DNA of 64,000 nt from contig NC_085053.1 of NCBI RefSeq assembly GCF_963662255.1, positions 2,232,001 through 2,296,000 on the forward strand. The letters are read 5' to 3'. Below the pieces are notes generated by a model. That model ran no database searches and was not told the DNA's origin. It worked only from the letters and a program-made list of their open reading frames with translations. The first letter of the stretch is position 1; each line of letters begins with the position of its first letter. This DNA comes from Cinclus cinclus. Taxonomy: Eukaryota > Chordata > Aves > Passeriformes > Cinclidae. Positions 12,881 to 25,939 of the stretch are shown here, piece by piece. A program made the translations under genes and the position numbers.

Positions 12881-13833
12881 TTGTCACAAAATCAATGGTC
12901 TTCCCTTGCCTGCCCCATGCTAGCTCCTCTCTGGCTGCCAGGGCTCCTTTTCCCACTCCTTTTCCTCCTCAGATCATCAGGGTTAAATGATCTTTTCATA
13001 CCGCCCAGCCGGACTGTCAGGAGGCATTGAGTGACTTTTGAAAATGAACCATGTTAAGTGGACTTGATGGGGGTTACAACCGCCATTATTGCTATCACCA
13101 CTGTGATAAAATGGAGCAGTAATGATGGGGGAAGGTACTTATCACTGTCTTTTGGAGATCACTGAAGATGGTTTGGGTCTGAAGCTTCTCACCGGAGATA
13201 AATGGAATGTATGGAAGACAAATGGCACCAGGACAGAGCCTCCTGCCACAGGAGGGACACGAGACAGCAGCCACCCCTCTGTGGTGGTCACACAAAATGA
13301 TTAAGCAACCAAAAGATGTGTTGCCTTTCCCTCCAGAAGCCACCAGAGGAGGTGACCAAAGCCACCTGCGGTGACAAGGTTCTCCCAGGTGTCTGCTGGC
13401 AGCTGGGTGAGCAGAACCAGGATGGGAAAGAAATAGGAAATCAGCCTCTCACATTGCAGCCTGCCTGTGGGAAACAGCAGTGATGATATCCCAGAGCTGA
13501 CCTGGCAAACCAGGTTGGCTCTGTCCTTCTCCATTCCCAACCTGAGCTGCCCCTCAACTCTGGGGGTCTCAAAGCCTCAGCTAACACAGCCCCCATTGCC
13601 CAGCCCAGCTCAGTGCCAGCAAAGTGGGCTCACACACTGCTCCCAACCAGAGAAACACAAATTACACCAAATGCTCTTCCATGAGCAGGCAAACCTACAG
13701 CTTCAAACAGGCAAGGAAAATATCACATGCTTGGAAAACAGTAGTCAAGCATCATGCACCAGAGCAATAGGAACCCAGGCAGCATACCCAAAACATCCCC
13801 CTCTCCAGCCAAGCAGCACCCCACAACAACCCT

Positions 13834-13926
13834 CCCATCCCATCCCATCCCATCCCATCCCATCCCATCCCATCCCGTCCCGTCCCGTCCCGTCCCGTCC
13901 CGTCCCGTCACGTCCCATCCCATCCC
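13834..13926. repeat. Two-phase (CCCAT)n-(CCCGT)n microsatellite
   Basis: About nine CCCAT units are followed by about seven CCCGT units (the last one mutated to CACGT), then CCCAT again. The central block keeps a CpG in each unit. The proline/serine-rich frames here are translated repeat. Confidence 0.96.
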
Positions 13927-16900
13927 CACAACGCCCTACTCACATTTTGGGATGCACAAGCAGGAGAATGATCCCCATGGGACAATGGCTCTGCTCTCCC
14001 AGGTCTCCAGTGCTGCATAGAGAAGCTCCGAGGGCATGGAGTACCTCAGGGCACTCCTCGCTGCCACAGAGAAGGGAAGGCGGAAAAGAAACCAGGGAAA
14101 TTCCAAGAGCTCTTTACATCACCTTCTCATGACCTTCCTCCTTGTGGCTACACCTGCTGAGTTGCTTTATATCACTTCAGTATCACTTAATTGAGATACA
14201 GGTGTTTCCCTTCTCTCCCTGGCTACCTGGCAGCCCCAGTTGCCTTCTCCATGTCCTGGAAGCATGGGAGAAGACACTTCCAAGCCCAGGCCACCCCAAA
14301 GCACCATTCCCAGTGAGAGTCCTGGCTGCTATCACAATGGAAAGAAAGAGATGATGGGAGAGGCAGGGATGCAGGCCAAGTCCGCAGATCGTCCGTGACT
14401 GAGCAGAGCAGATCCCCCTCAGGTCACCCTGCTCCCCATTACCATCAGTGTTTTGGAGCTTTACCTGGATTGGAATTCTCCATTCCCTGGAATGTGGGGG
14501 TTTCCCCTGCAAAGACACAAGAAGGAGCCCCTCTGCAACAGGAGGAGCCTTCAGGCAAGGAGAAGGGCTGAGGAAGGATAAATAACAGGAATAATCGGAA
14601 TAATCTGTCTGGGAAAGTGGGAAAGGGGCAAGACCCAAAGAAAAAGACATTTTCTGGGAGTTTCAAGAGCTCATCAACCCGGGTCTTGTCACACCGGCCG
14701 TGTCAGCTCTGATGGGTGTGAGGCTGAGATGCCAGTCCAGGGGTGTCTGGTTACTGCACTGACCCCGCTTTCCCTCTCATGGCAGTGGTAGCATTGCTGG
14801 CAGTATTGACAGCCAGAAGGATTTCTCATTTCCCACAGCCCCACAAGGTAAATTAAGAAAAGGACAAGTCAAAGCTATCTCTGGCTGCTTGCACTCAGGG
14901 AGTCCCAACTCAATACATCTTGGTTACTCACAAAAGATGCTTAGTAATAAGCTAGAAAGGCAAAGTTAGTCCTGCAGGCTGTGGGGTCACTGGTTAGAGG
15001 ATCACTTACTTCCCAAAGACTTTGTAGAGTTGAGTACCTGGACAAAGCCAGGAGCTCCAGCTGCTCCTACCAGCTCTTTCCCAAGAGGTTATTTTGTAAT
15101 GCCACATGTAAAGCTGTAGAGATAAACCAGTATTTGCCTCACTCAGCTCCAAGATCCCGACGGCATGAACACTACCTTCCAGGCCTGTGCAACTATGGCA
15201 AAAAATCCACTTTAGCTGCAAGCCAGGCACAAGAAAAACTGCTGTCAGAAACCATGGAAAGTCTGTGAAATTTTATCCACCACAAAACCCTGTTTCCAGA
15301 CCGACTTCAAGGCAGCAGAGCCTGCACAAGTCATACTGGTGGCCATGTGCCTTTTCTTCAAGCAAGGGTTTCCTGCTGTTTTCTAACCTCAAGGCAAAAG
15401 AGAAAACATCCATCCTTTCACCAGCTTTATTTCCATCCCAGATGAAGAGCTGATCCTCCTCTTTTTTTTTTTTATATATATTTTTTTCCCCTGGTGTCTC
15501 AGTGTCTCTGAAGCACTGCCTTCCACCGGTGCTGGTGGGAAGCAGCTTGCCTGGGGACAGCCAGATGCCACCTCACCAGGGATTTGCAGGAAAAACCCGG
15601 CTAGAAGCTGGCCGCACACCCTGGATTGTTCAGTACAAGGGATGTGGAGCAAGAGCTGCCCAGCCTGCCAGCCCCAGCCAGTTCTGTTTTGAGGCATGGA
15701 CCAAATACGTGGTTTGGCAAACCAAGAAAGCTGTGAGGACAGAAGAGGGATTTTGCTTTTGAGCAGTGTTTGGGTGTCCCACATTGGGTGTCAAATTTTC
15801 TCTGTGTTACGAGCCTGGTACAATCTTTTGCTACAAGGATTGTTGTTTGCATTGAAACTCATGACAAAACAGTGTTTCCCAAATATTGACGTGAGTTCCC
15901 CAATCCATAAAACCCTGGCTAGGGAAGATCCCCAAGTCCTTAGCCCCAGTTGTCCAAACATGGGTCATTTAGCTGTAGAAGTACTCTTCCTTCCCTTTCT
16001 TTTTTTTTCCTCCCACTCTTTTCACAATGGCACAGAGAGGGAAAAGAGCTTTTAGAAAGCCAAACCGGGTTTAAAGGTTTGCCTTTCACTAGTGAACTGG
16101 TTGGAGAAGAGTAAAAAACAGGGTGAAGGAAACCACAGGGCTGTTCAGAAGAAAGGAGGAAGCACCTAGCCACCCTGAGCTGGAAACAGGTACCTGCACA
16201 GCCTCCCTGCAGACCTGCCTGGGCAGGCTTAAACCAAGCAGAAGCTAAACCATAAACATGAAGCTCAATGCACAGACCTTTATGTATCTCCAGAGACCCT
16301 TTCCATTATAAAAATAGTTGTCCCAAAAGGTTTGAATCTCACGTGAGTGCGAGCAGGACCTGAGGACCTGGGAGAGCTGGTGGGTGTTATCCCATGGGGG
16401 CTGCACCAGCACATTATGGCCTCACTGGATCTCTGCTGAGTGGTCCTCACTAATCCATGACCTTTGTGGGGCACAGAATATCCAGCAGCAACAGCATCTC
16501 CTTCTCCCCAGGACCACCAGGAACCAAGTTCTGCAAAGACCTTCTGCAAGGGACTAGTCCAGCTCTGGCAGGAGCATACCCCCTCCCACCACTCATCTTC
16601 CTCCCAGCATTTCCCTTATTTCCCCTCCACCACCTGAAACTCCTCTGCAGAGCAAGACTCATCTGAGGGCGCTGAGGCTGTGATTTTCATGACACCACTG
16701 CCTGGCTCATTTCTCTGCTGTCCTCTCAGTTTTTGTGAAGGTTAAAAGCATCCTTCCTCGGTGACTGTCAGACTGTTATCTGGGCTGGAACCGGCTGCCC
16801 GAGCTCCATGAGGAATATTTTATGCAGATTCTCTGCTGCACCTCACATGGCTCATCAGTAACCACCCTGCTGCTGTGGCTGTATTTCCTCTGAGCTCACC

Positions 16901-19463
16901 TTTTGCTTCTCCCCAGCCCAGCCTCACTTTTACAGGTGTAAAACTGTGAGTATCCACATGAAGGTAATGTAAAGACTTTCCTTTGAGTTGGTGCAAGGAA
17001 GAGTTGCTGTGTGCAAGGGGGTTTCAGGGAGGGATTGGGGCAAACTGCTTTGGAAAAAGATGGGTTTTTTCTTGTGGAAGACAGGAAGATCAGGAGACTC
17101 CTGTTACTCTGCTTCAGAGTTTTAGTCCCACTACTCTCCTCCCAAAATCCATGTCAGGACAGAGAACATCCTGGCTCTCTCTGCCTTTCCCTTGGGAGCT
17201 TCCAGGCAGGCACAAAGAGAGCTGCAGGCAGTGCTGGGTACCCAAGCTGGTCTCTGGAACTCCTCCCCCTGGCAGAGGGGTGTGTGAAGAAAACAAGGAG
17301 AATCCAGGTTGCTTGGGCAGCTGGAAGTCTGAGGATGGTTTTCCCACCCGTGCCCCTGGCAAGCCAAATGGCAGCCTGTTGTCATCCCAGCTGGCTGTGT
17401 GGTTTTTATTTTTGGGTGGGAGCTCACCTCAGCACAGCAGTTTGGGTACTAGCCCACTGGAGGTGGTGGAGGACATGAACCCACCAACATCCCCACAGAC
17501 CCACTCCACCTCTCTGAGTAGCAGGGCAGAGCATGACACTTGGGAGGCTTCCCACTAAATGCTGATCATAAATGTCATGATTTCAGAGGGGGAAAGAAAA
17601 CAGCTGGATTCATGAGACAGCAGCACTGGCAGCTAAAAAGAATACCATCTTTTAATGTGTGAGCTGAGTGCAGAGAGTGGCAGAATAAACAGGAGACCCT
17701 GTGGTAACATTTTTATGAGTCCCCTGGCTGGCTGTTAGAGCCCTTTAACTAAAACATGACTGAGCATCCCGGTTTCAGGGTCTCAGCAGCACGCCCGGCT
17801 CCTCTGGGGATCACCAGGCTTCAACAACAGATAGATCCAGGCTACAAAGCTCACATCTAGATGGAAACTCAGTAGGACTTGCTTTTGGACCCATCCCTAC
17901 CTCTGCTTTTAAACTGCACTGGCATGAGATGCTGTGCTCCTTTGGCCACGCTTCCTCACGGCCGTAAATCCAATTTTATGGCACCCAAGTCCAAGGCTGA
18001 AAACAATGCAAAGCGCTGAACAGATATAAACTCTTTCTGCTGCTTCACAAGATCTCCAAAGGGGCCAGAAGACTTTCTGCTGAATCAGGTATTGTTTTGT
18101 GCTCCCGCCGCTGGCAGGGAGCCAGGTGCACACCATATTGTAGGAGCCGGGTAATTTGGCAAAAACGCGATCATGTGCTCACCCCTGATTCAGTCCCAAT
18201 TCCTCCCATGGGGTGACGGGGTAATGTGCAGATCTGGTATTAATTAGCGGGAAACCACAGCCCCAGGCTGTGATCTGTCATCCTCTCTTGGAGGCAGCTC
18301 GTGCCTGCTAACAGCTTCCCCACCCAGCCCGCCGCTCTCTCTTGCTGACAGGCACCACCCCAGCTTTGGGGATCCCCCTGTTCTCCCATGTCAGACCTGA
18401 TAACCCAGTGCCTTGTCTCTGAGAGACACTAAAGCTGTGCTCCTGCCCCCAGGAATGTCTGCACCCCGTGGGATTTGCTCTTCTGGCTGGGAGCATCAGC
18501 ATCTCCGAGCTCTTGCCCAGGTCCCCATCCATGGCACAGCATCTCCAGATGAGCTGAAGCTCACACTATCCTGCTGATGGCCCAGACAACAGAGCCCAGG
18601 CAGTGCTGGGTGCTTTCGAAAAAAAAATCTCCCAGGCTCCAGCAGAAAAGGCAGCACTGGTACCCAGCATGCCAGAGATTAAGCAATTTACTGAGTCAAT
18701 TGTCTTTTTTCCAAGGACAAACATGTGTGATAGAAGATCTCCAGATCTGCTGGCACGCTGTGAGCTCTGGGCCATCAGCCCTTTCACTGTCTCAATTCAT
18801 CTGTCAGTAAACCACCGTGCCCATTAAGGCTGGAGAAATGGAAAGGGATGTTCGTGGTCCACTCAGCAAGGATTAAACACCCTGTTGCACAAATGATGGT
18901 TACCCAAGATTTCCCTGTAGAAACGCTGGAATTCCTGTCTCCAACACATGCTGGCCTCCCAAGAGAAGGAGGAGAGACAACAATATTATTTAGTCCCAGA
19001 AAGCCCTTGCTAGAGGTGACGTGAACAGGGCAGGATCTCAGTGCTTCAGGAAACACCTGGAAAATTGAAGTGACAATACAAAGAGGGAATTTCCTCCAAT
19101 GCGTGGGGAAGACACGAGGTGCCTGCTTGCTGAAGGTCAAGCAGTGGCATTTAGCTTTGTCCCATCAAGAAGCCTAGAAGATAAGGATCTGCTTTCCAGA
19201 TCAGCTGTCAGTTCTTTGGGAAGTCTGCAGGGGAATGTGGGAGGGACAGAGAAGCCTCAATTTTCTTTCAGGACAGTCCTTGGGCTTTGTCTCTTCCCAG
19301 GCTGCCCCCTCACCTGCAGCACGAGCTGCCAGCAGGTGAGGCTGAGGATAAACCTCAGGGAAATTCAAAGAAAGAACAGGCATTTTAAGGGGGAATAACA
19401 TCCAGGGTTGTCACACATTAGGAAATATTTTTGGAAGGACACAAGCCCTCTCAAGGTTGCACT
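13927..19463. other. Gene-less stretch, mostly unique non-coding sequence
   Basis: No gene was recognised. Two short blocks (about 16720-16870 and 18130-18260) have the richer word content of possible regulatory elements, but the evidence is too thin to list them separately. The frames at 16983-17558 and 17011-17478 overlap in different registers and carry no domain. Confidence 0.5.
15460..15487. repeat. T-rich run with TATATATA core
   Basis: Two T runs flank a short TA dinucleotide array. Confidence 0.8.
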
Positions 19464-19880
19464 ACAGGGCTGGAGCACCTCTGCTATGGAGACAGGCTGA
19501 GAGTTGGGGCTGTTCAGCCTGAAGAAGAGAAGGTTCCAGGAAGAACTTAAGGCCCCTCCTAACACCTAAAGGGACTACAGGAGAGCTGGAGAGAGACTTG
19601 TGACAGGGGTCTGGAGTGACAGCACAAGGAGGAATGGCTTTGATGTGGAAGAGGGTGGGTTTAGATTAGGTATCAGGGAGAAAGTCTTCCCTGTGAGGGT
19701 GGGGAGGCCCTGGCACAGGGTGCCCAGAGAAGCTGTGGCTGCCCCTGGATCCCCAAGGCCAGGCTGGACGGGGCTTGGAGCAGCCTGGGATAGTGGAAGG
19801 TGTCCCTGCCCATAGCAGAGAGGTTGGAACAAGATGATCTTTGAGGTCCCTTCCAAACCAAACCACTCTGTGATTTTAAT
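19464..19880 (+). mobile_element. CR1: CR1 LINE 3'-end fragment, plus strand
   Basis: Reads through the CR1 3' region in sense: AGGGCTGGAGCACCTCTGCT, the GGCTGTTCAGCCTGAAGAAG segment, the AGATTAGGTATCAGGGAGAA segment, the GAAGGTGTCCCTGCCCAT segment and the final TGATCTTTGAGGTCCCTTCC with a decayed TGTGATTTT tail. At about 415 bp it is the second-longest CR1 copy here. It is 5'-truncated and diverged. Confidence 0.95.
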
Positions 19881-20599
19881 ATTATCCCATAACAGTAGCC
19901 CAGGATGAATTTGGCAGAAGGAGGGGTGGAGGGATAGATTATCCAAGAGGTGCTCATTCTGGGGCAGTTTGGTTCTGTTACTCCTTTGTTTGCTTGCCTC
20001 GATGCCATCATTTCCCACAGCCGCCTTTGCAGAGCCCCACACCTCTCCCCTGCCCAGGGCTGGAATTAAAGTGTGAATTGGAAGACAGACCTCAGTCAGG
20101 CCCTGGGACTGGGACTCCATTCCTGGATGTCTCCCAGGACTTTGTTACAGCAGGGAAGCAAGGCAAGAGAAACTTTGGATATGTTTGCTTCACCTGTAAC
20201 CTAAACCTCAGGCCCTGCCCTTTCCAATGCCAAGTGCTTAGGAGAAAAAAAAAAAAAAAAAACCAACAGAAGTGGATTTCTTCTGTGTGTCTGTGAGTGA
20301 GTGCATACCAAACTGGCTGTTTTAAAACAATTACACAACAGCTAATTAAAATCATCTCTGTGTCCTAGGAAGGTGCCTGGCCAGGTACTCTGCGTGGAGC
20401 ATTCGGCTTTTCGGAGCAGTTTCTTGTTAAAAGCCTTCATCCCGTGGTGGCAGCAGCTGGACCGGTCCCGGAGTGCCTGTGGAGAGTGGCTGATGGCCTT
20501 CCCAAGTGAGTCCTGCCTCTTCCTCCCTCTCCTCCTGCCCATCTCAGCACCGCAACCTACCTGAGGCACCGGCTGTGCTTTATGAAGTCTAAAATTTTC

Positions 20600-20935
20600 A
20601 ACTGGTTGTGTCTTTCCATGCAAACTCATTAGACACTATTTACACCCGCTGCAGCTGTGCAGAGAGAGGTTTTGAACTCTGGCATTCTACAGTAGGCTTT
20701 GTTTCTCATTTACATTTGCATATTAAAGTGTTTGCCTGAAATAGGCTATTGAAATTAATTCAGGATTAATTGGTGTCTTTATCTCATTAGGACAATCTAA
20801 TTTAAGGATGATGAAATTGTTTAGCCTCCCGTTTGCATAATTAGATTGCTTTGAATTGCTGTCATTATTGTGCTCTTTAGCATCATCTGTAGGCCTCAAA
20901 CAGACAAGAGTTTCAACCTCATAAAGACCAATCAT
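20600..20935. promoter_or_regulatory. Candidate conserved non-coding element (POU/homeodomain-rich)
   Basis: AT-rich block with a canonical octamer ATTTGCAT near 20713, two ATTAATT words (20750-20772), GTTTGCATAATTAGATTG near 20830, and further TAATTTAAGGATGATG-like words. This clustering and the sharp change in composition suggest an ancient developmental enhancer. It is an inference; no alignment was possible. Confidence 0.42.
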
Positions 20936-21680
20936 GTGTTACAGCAGAGAGCTGTTAACCCCTTTTAACCCAAACTCCCTCCAGTGCTGCTGCACAATGG
21001 GGTGGGTGCTCTGCGGCACGGTGGGATGCAGAGGTCCCCACATGCCTGTCACGGGGCATCCCCTCTTCCCCTGGACACGCTGGGGCAGCCCCAGGAGCTG
21101 CTGGCAGACAGCCCTGTTTCACCTGGCCTTCCCTTGGGGAGGGTGGTGGAACCCTTCACAGCCACCTGGGGCTGCGGGCTGCTCCTCCCGAGGGGCTGAG
21201 CAGAGCCAAAAGCGCTCGCCCTCCCTCTTGCATCCCTGAAAAGGGCTGCTGGGAACATGCCCAAGGGCGGCCTGATCCCATCCCTCCAGCACGGCCTTGG
21301 GAAAATCCCGGGGCCTGATGGCAAAGACAGCTGGGGATGGTTGGGCTTCCCCTCTGCTGGAGCTGGGGCTGCAGGGGCTGCTGGTGGCCACAGGTACTAC
21401 AGTGTTTTTTCCCCTCCAAGCACTTGCCAAGCTCCATCTTCTCCAGTTCAGAGGCTGCTGCTGAACCTCCATCTGAGGAGCATCTCCCGTAGATGTCCTG
21501 GCCAACATGCCGCTCTTGGGTGTGATACCAACACACCTCTTCTGCTTCCTCTCTTCTGCTTCTCTCCTCTCTATGCTTACCTGGATGTTCAAGGAGAGAG
21601 CAGACCTGCCCAGCCCTGTGCCGTGGGAGCATGCATGTGAGGAAATACCACCAGGACCCACGGGAAGAGCCAAGGGAAAG

Positions 21681-21915
21681 AGAATCACAGAACAGTTCGG
21701 GGTGGAAGGGACCTCTGGGGATCATCCAGTCCAACTCCACTGCCCAGGCACGATCACCCAGAGCAGGTGACATAGGAACATGTCCAGGTGGGTTTGGGAT
21801 ATCCCCAGAGAGGGAGACTCCACAACCTGCCTGGGCAGCTGTTCCGGCGCTCTGCCACCCTCAATGTAAAAATATTGGGGTGGAATTTCTTGTGGAATTT
21901 CAGTGTCCCTCATAG
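21681..21915 (-). mobile_element. CR1: CR1 LINE 3'-end fragment, minus strand (different subfamily)
   Basis: Starts on the + strand with AGAATCACAGAACAGTTCGG and continues GGTGGAAGGGACCTCTGGGG, ATCATCCAGTCCAACTCC, the AGACTCCACAACCTGCCTGG segment and a decayed AATTTCTTGTGG part. These are reverse-complement CR1 words of another subfamily than the 4.2-kb copy. Confidence 0.9.
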
Positions 21916-24735
21916 CTGTAAGAAGCCAAATCTCCATGCTGGGGCTGTAATCAAGGTGGGGTTCCCTGCTGCCCAGTGTGTGCCTCAACACATCAGCAGT
22001 GAATGTGCACCAAGGGACACAAGGACTGGGGTCTCAAGGGCAGTGTGTGTCTGCAGCCATCCTGAGGATCCTCACATTCCACAAGGGACACATGGCCTGC
22101 AAACAGCTCTTCACCTGCTTTCCAGTGCCACTTTCCCTTGCCCCAGCTCCCAGCCCATCCACGGCACTTGGGGACACGTGGGCTGGAGCCACCTGGAAAG
22201 GGACATCCCCAGTCCCCAGCGGCAACTCCTGGCAGAGGGAACCAGCTCAGCATCCCGAGCTAAGACCTTGCTTCCCCATGAGTCTCTCCATTACAAAAGA
22301 GCCTGTTCGGCCACACAAATGATCTAAAACGTGCATCTCAGAAGTATTTTAACATGACAAAGCATCCCACAGCACTGCATCCCTGCTAGCAAGGAGGACC
22401 ACGGCCTTGCGCATTCCCCCCCTGCACCGGCCCAAACTCTCTTTCCAGATGGCCGCCAGAAGCCAATAGCCACCAGAGTGCCTGAATCCAGCCCTGGAGA
22501 TGCTCCCTGGGCACTGAGAGCAGGAAGGGGGTCGAGATGGCAGCTCGGTGGTGGCTCCTGAGGCCGCTCTCCGTCTGTCCTGGCCCAGCTCGAGGCGAGA
22601 GCCCTGCTTCTCATTAGCGGGCGGCTGACTCCGGAGGCGGGGGCTGCGCCAGGCAGGCTGCTTCGCCAGTCGCTTCACGTACCCGAACATCTGGTTGTGT
22701 CTCATCACAGTGCAAATTTATGACCCTGGAAACAACATGTTGATGATGCGCCAGGAAGAGGAGCCGGAGCTGTAATCCCGTTGTCCGGAGAGGGGACGAG
22801 GGGAATCGCCGTGCAAGAACTTGGGCAGGGGGGGAAGAGGTGAGGAAGGGCAGACCTGTGGTTCCACAGGTGTGTAAGGAGGGGGACAGAGCTCCTGGTG
22901 GTGCAGCACCTATATTTGTCACTCTCAATCTCTCTCCTCTTGGAAAAAAAAAGAAAAATGCAAATTCAGCAGCAGCCAACTTTGCACAACTTCATCTCTC
23001 AACTTCAAACCAGCCAACAGGCAGGAAAGCTTAAAGAAAATAGATGAAAGATTTTACTTGAATGCTTTGAAAGGGAATGTTTCTATTCGCAGTGACTGGC
23101 CAGTTACACTTTCCATTTTATGGTTAAAATTATACAGACTTCTAAAATTATTTGAAATGGAAATGACAAGATCACATTTCAGGTCCTCCAAAGGGAGCTT
23201 TGTTTGCCAAGGGTAAGTAAATGTTTCATTATTTTTTCCAGAGATCAAATATGTCAGTTGAACCAGAACAGAGCGGGACTCGGGAAGTCTTGTTTGCAGG
23301 TTCACACCAAAGATGTTTCAAGTTTTCGGCTTAGCCCAAACAAATGTTTTTAGTTATGTTGCTTGGTTGCTGCAGCAGAAAAGAAAGAAATCCAGCTCTT
23401 ACCATCACAGTTAAGCAATTATAAAAAAAGAAAAAAGACACTAAGAATCAGTGCAAAAGAAAGGCCTTAGTGTGGGAGAACTAAATCTTGCCTGAATCTT
23501 TTTGTTCTTTAAATCCTTGGTATTGTTATCAGATCTTCTAATATATGGGCAAGGGCAATCCCTGTATGATGCCATATGTACATGTATAAGTGTGTCTAGC
23601 ATAGGGAGAAGGAGAAGGCATGATCAACAAATGCTAGGATGCTGTTCAAGAGGGGTGGGATGAAGTTTCCTCCTTAGCTGTCCAACAGCTCCACAGCACA
23701 AGTGCCAGCTGGGAAGAGATAAGCAACCAAATGTCACACTGGACCACAGGAAAAGGAGATTCCAACTGATGCAAAAAATGGCACTGCTCCTCAAAGAAGA
23801 TGGAGCACAACTGGAGGAAGCCTGGAAACGATAGGTGAGGGTGCCTGGTATGGGAAACACAACAAACTTGGAGGGGAGACACGATACAAACACACCTTTG
23901 AAATACCAGCAATTCTTCTTCGTGTCCTCAGTGGCAGATGCACAAGAATTCAAAACCCAAAACAGCTCCAGGAAACTGGAGATGAACCTTCAGGAAAAGC
24001 TGCTGGTGGTGGGCATGCAGCAGCCTGGGCACATAGCCTGGAGCACCCACAGCATGGCAGACACCTGGAAGCAGCACCAGCACACTTCCCACCACCTTCC
24101 AGCATGGTCTGTTTGTGAATCCACATGGCTTTATAGTGGACACACGAGTCCAGGTAGAAAAATCAGAGTGGAGCAGCCCAGCTCTGACTGGTTTTACAGC
24201 CTGTGGTGTGGACAGCTATGGGGAGAACTGGACCAGCTGCCCAGCAGCCTGGCTTACCTTCCCCAGTTACCCTGGCACAGAGGTCTTATGCAAGGACATT
24301 GAGACCACTGGCAAGTGGATCTTCAGCTTTGTCTCCATAGCTGTTGATCTCTAGAGAACAGCTTTCCTTCCCTGGCTTTGGAATTGCTACAGGCAGAGGA
24401 GACATGTCTCAGACTGCAGGCTGCTCAGGAAACAAGGGCTGTGTAGGAGCTACAACTATCCAAAGGACAAATCATGCCTGTGGCATCCGCTGGAGCCCTG
24501 GGATTCTGACAGCAGCAGCAGCAGCAGCAGAAAGCACAGTCTTGCCACGAGTCACAAAAGGGTTCAGAAGCCTTTGAGCAGATACCTGCAGGAGCTTTAA
24601 ATGCTCTTTGGTGGAGATGCAGGATGCTGTCAGAAAACCTCAGCTGAGTAAGGGATTGGGTAAATGTTCTGATATGGAGTAGAGATCTTTGAGCTCCAAA
24701 TCAAGTTGTGAACCAGTAGTAAATTGCAGTTAATA
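21916..24735. other. Gene-less stretch with possible regulatory blocks
   Basis: No gene was recognised. At 22600-22760 a CpG-containing block holds TTAGCGGGCGGCTGACTC and TGCAAATTTATGACC words. At 23040-23330 an AT-rich block resembles a non-coding element. The 155-codon frame at 23835-24302 has no recognisable domain. A 7-unit CAG run lies at 24510-24531. Confidence 0.45.
24510..24531. repeat. Short (CAG)n run
   Basis: About seven CAG units in non-coding context. Confidence 0.9.
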
Positions 24736-24925
24736 CAGGCTACCTGGAGAGGTGGTGGATGCTCCATCCCTGGGAAGATTCAAGGCCAGGTTAAACAGAG
24801 TTCGGAGATTCCTTACAAATTGAAGGTGTCCCTGCTCATTGCAGTGGGGTTGGAATGAGAAGGCCTTTAAGGCTTCTTCCAACCCAAGCTGTTCTGTGAT
24901 TCTGAGATTCTGCGATTCTGTGATA
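24736..24925 (+). mobile_element. CR1: CR1 LINE 3'-end fragment, plus strand
   Basis: CR1 sense order: CAGGCTACCTGGAGAGGTGG, CTCCATCCCTGGGAAGATTC, AAGGCCAGGTTAAACAG, GAAGGTGTCCCTGCTC, CTTCTTCCAACCCAAGCTG. It ends in a decayed array of TTCTGTGATTCTG-type octamers, the characteristic CR1 3' terminus. Confidence 0.93.
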
Positions 24926-25266
24926 TGCAACCCATACCCACAAACAAAGCGATGGGGCTGTGGGGAAGAGCCCAGGCGGGGCTCATCATCCATCAATGGC
25001 CCAACACAAACCTCTGCTGTGGATGAGGACCTCCCCACATCCTGGCTGCAGGCATTCTGCTGGATGAGGAGCACAATGCCATGGATTTGGAGGGGCCACA
25101 CCATCCCTTGCTTCAGCCAGAGCCTGTCCTGGGGGATTAGCAGGGGTCAGACATAGATTTATAGCCCCCACTTCTGTCAAGCCTGTGTGGTTCAGCTCTT
25201 GTTCCCAAGAGGACTTTGTTAGCAGAGTTCAACAACAGATCTTGATGTTTTCTTGCAGGACGGTTT

Positions 25267-25322
25267 TTAGAAAGAAAAAAGGAAAAGGAAAGAAGAAAAG
25301 AAAAAAGGAAAAGAGAAAAACA
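25267..25322. repeat. Purine-only (GAAA/GGAAA)n tract
   Basis: Over 50 bases composed almost only of A and G. It is low complexity with no unit kept in register. Confidence 0.85.
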
Positions 25323-25939
25323 TAACCCCTCAGGGGAGTGAAGTAAAACATTTTCTTCAGTCTTGAGAGTTTGAAAGAAAAATGCAAAACAACAAATTTC
25401 TAAACAGAAAGTCTCTTCAAATTAGAAAAATCAGGCAGTCCCCTTAAGCAATGGTGAAATAAAATCTTAGAACTTTTTAAAAATCCCTGCACACATGCAC
25501 AAATCCATACTTATGGATGCTGCTTTTCTCCCACAGGAAGGGACCCAGGAAAAACCCACCTGAATGAGGACAGCTCCTGAGTCCTCCCAGCTGACACTGG
25601 GGGAAATGTGCTCCCACACTTCACTTGGGTATCATCAGTGCAAGAGAAGGGTGTGGAAATGCCAGTCCTGACTGCAGCAGGGTGATTTACACCATGGTCT
25701 GAAGGGAGGGATACTGGACCCCACGCTGGAACCCACCAGGCTCCCTCCTGCAGAAAGGGAGGTGCCAGGCAGGAGCTGCAGCTCAGAGAGGTGCCCAAGG
25801 ACCACAAACCCATTGATCTTTTTCTGACCATGCCAGAACCCAGGCAGGTGCCCCCAGGAGTGTCCTGAGCCCCTCAGAGTGCCCAGAGCTGGGGGTGAGC
25901 ACATTGGGCTGTGTGCCTGGCATTCAGTCCATGACTCCT

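Noticed and set aside
13467..14132. 221-codon plus-strand frame
   Set aside because: Its middle is translated CCCAT/CCCGT repeat and the flanks have no domain.
16983..17558. 191-codon plus-strand frame
   Set aside because: A 155-codon frame overlaps it in another register; neither has a domain or splice support.
21156..21773. 205-codon minus-strand frame, the longest outside the provirus
   Set aside because: GC-rich, overlapped by frames in other registers on both strands, with no domain, and its 5' part lies in a CR1 fragment.
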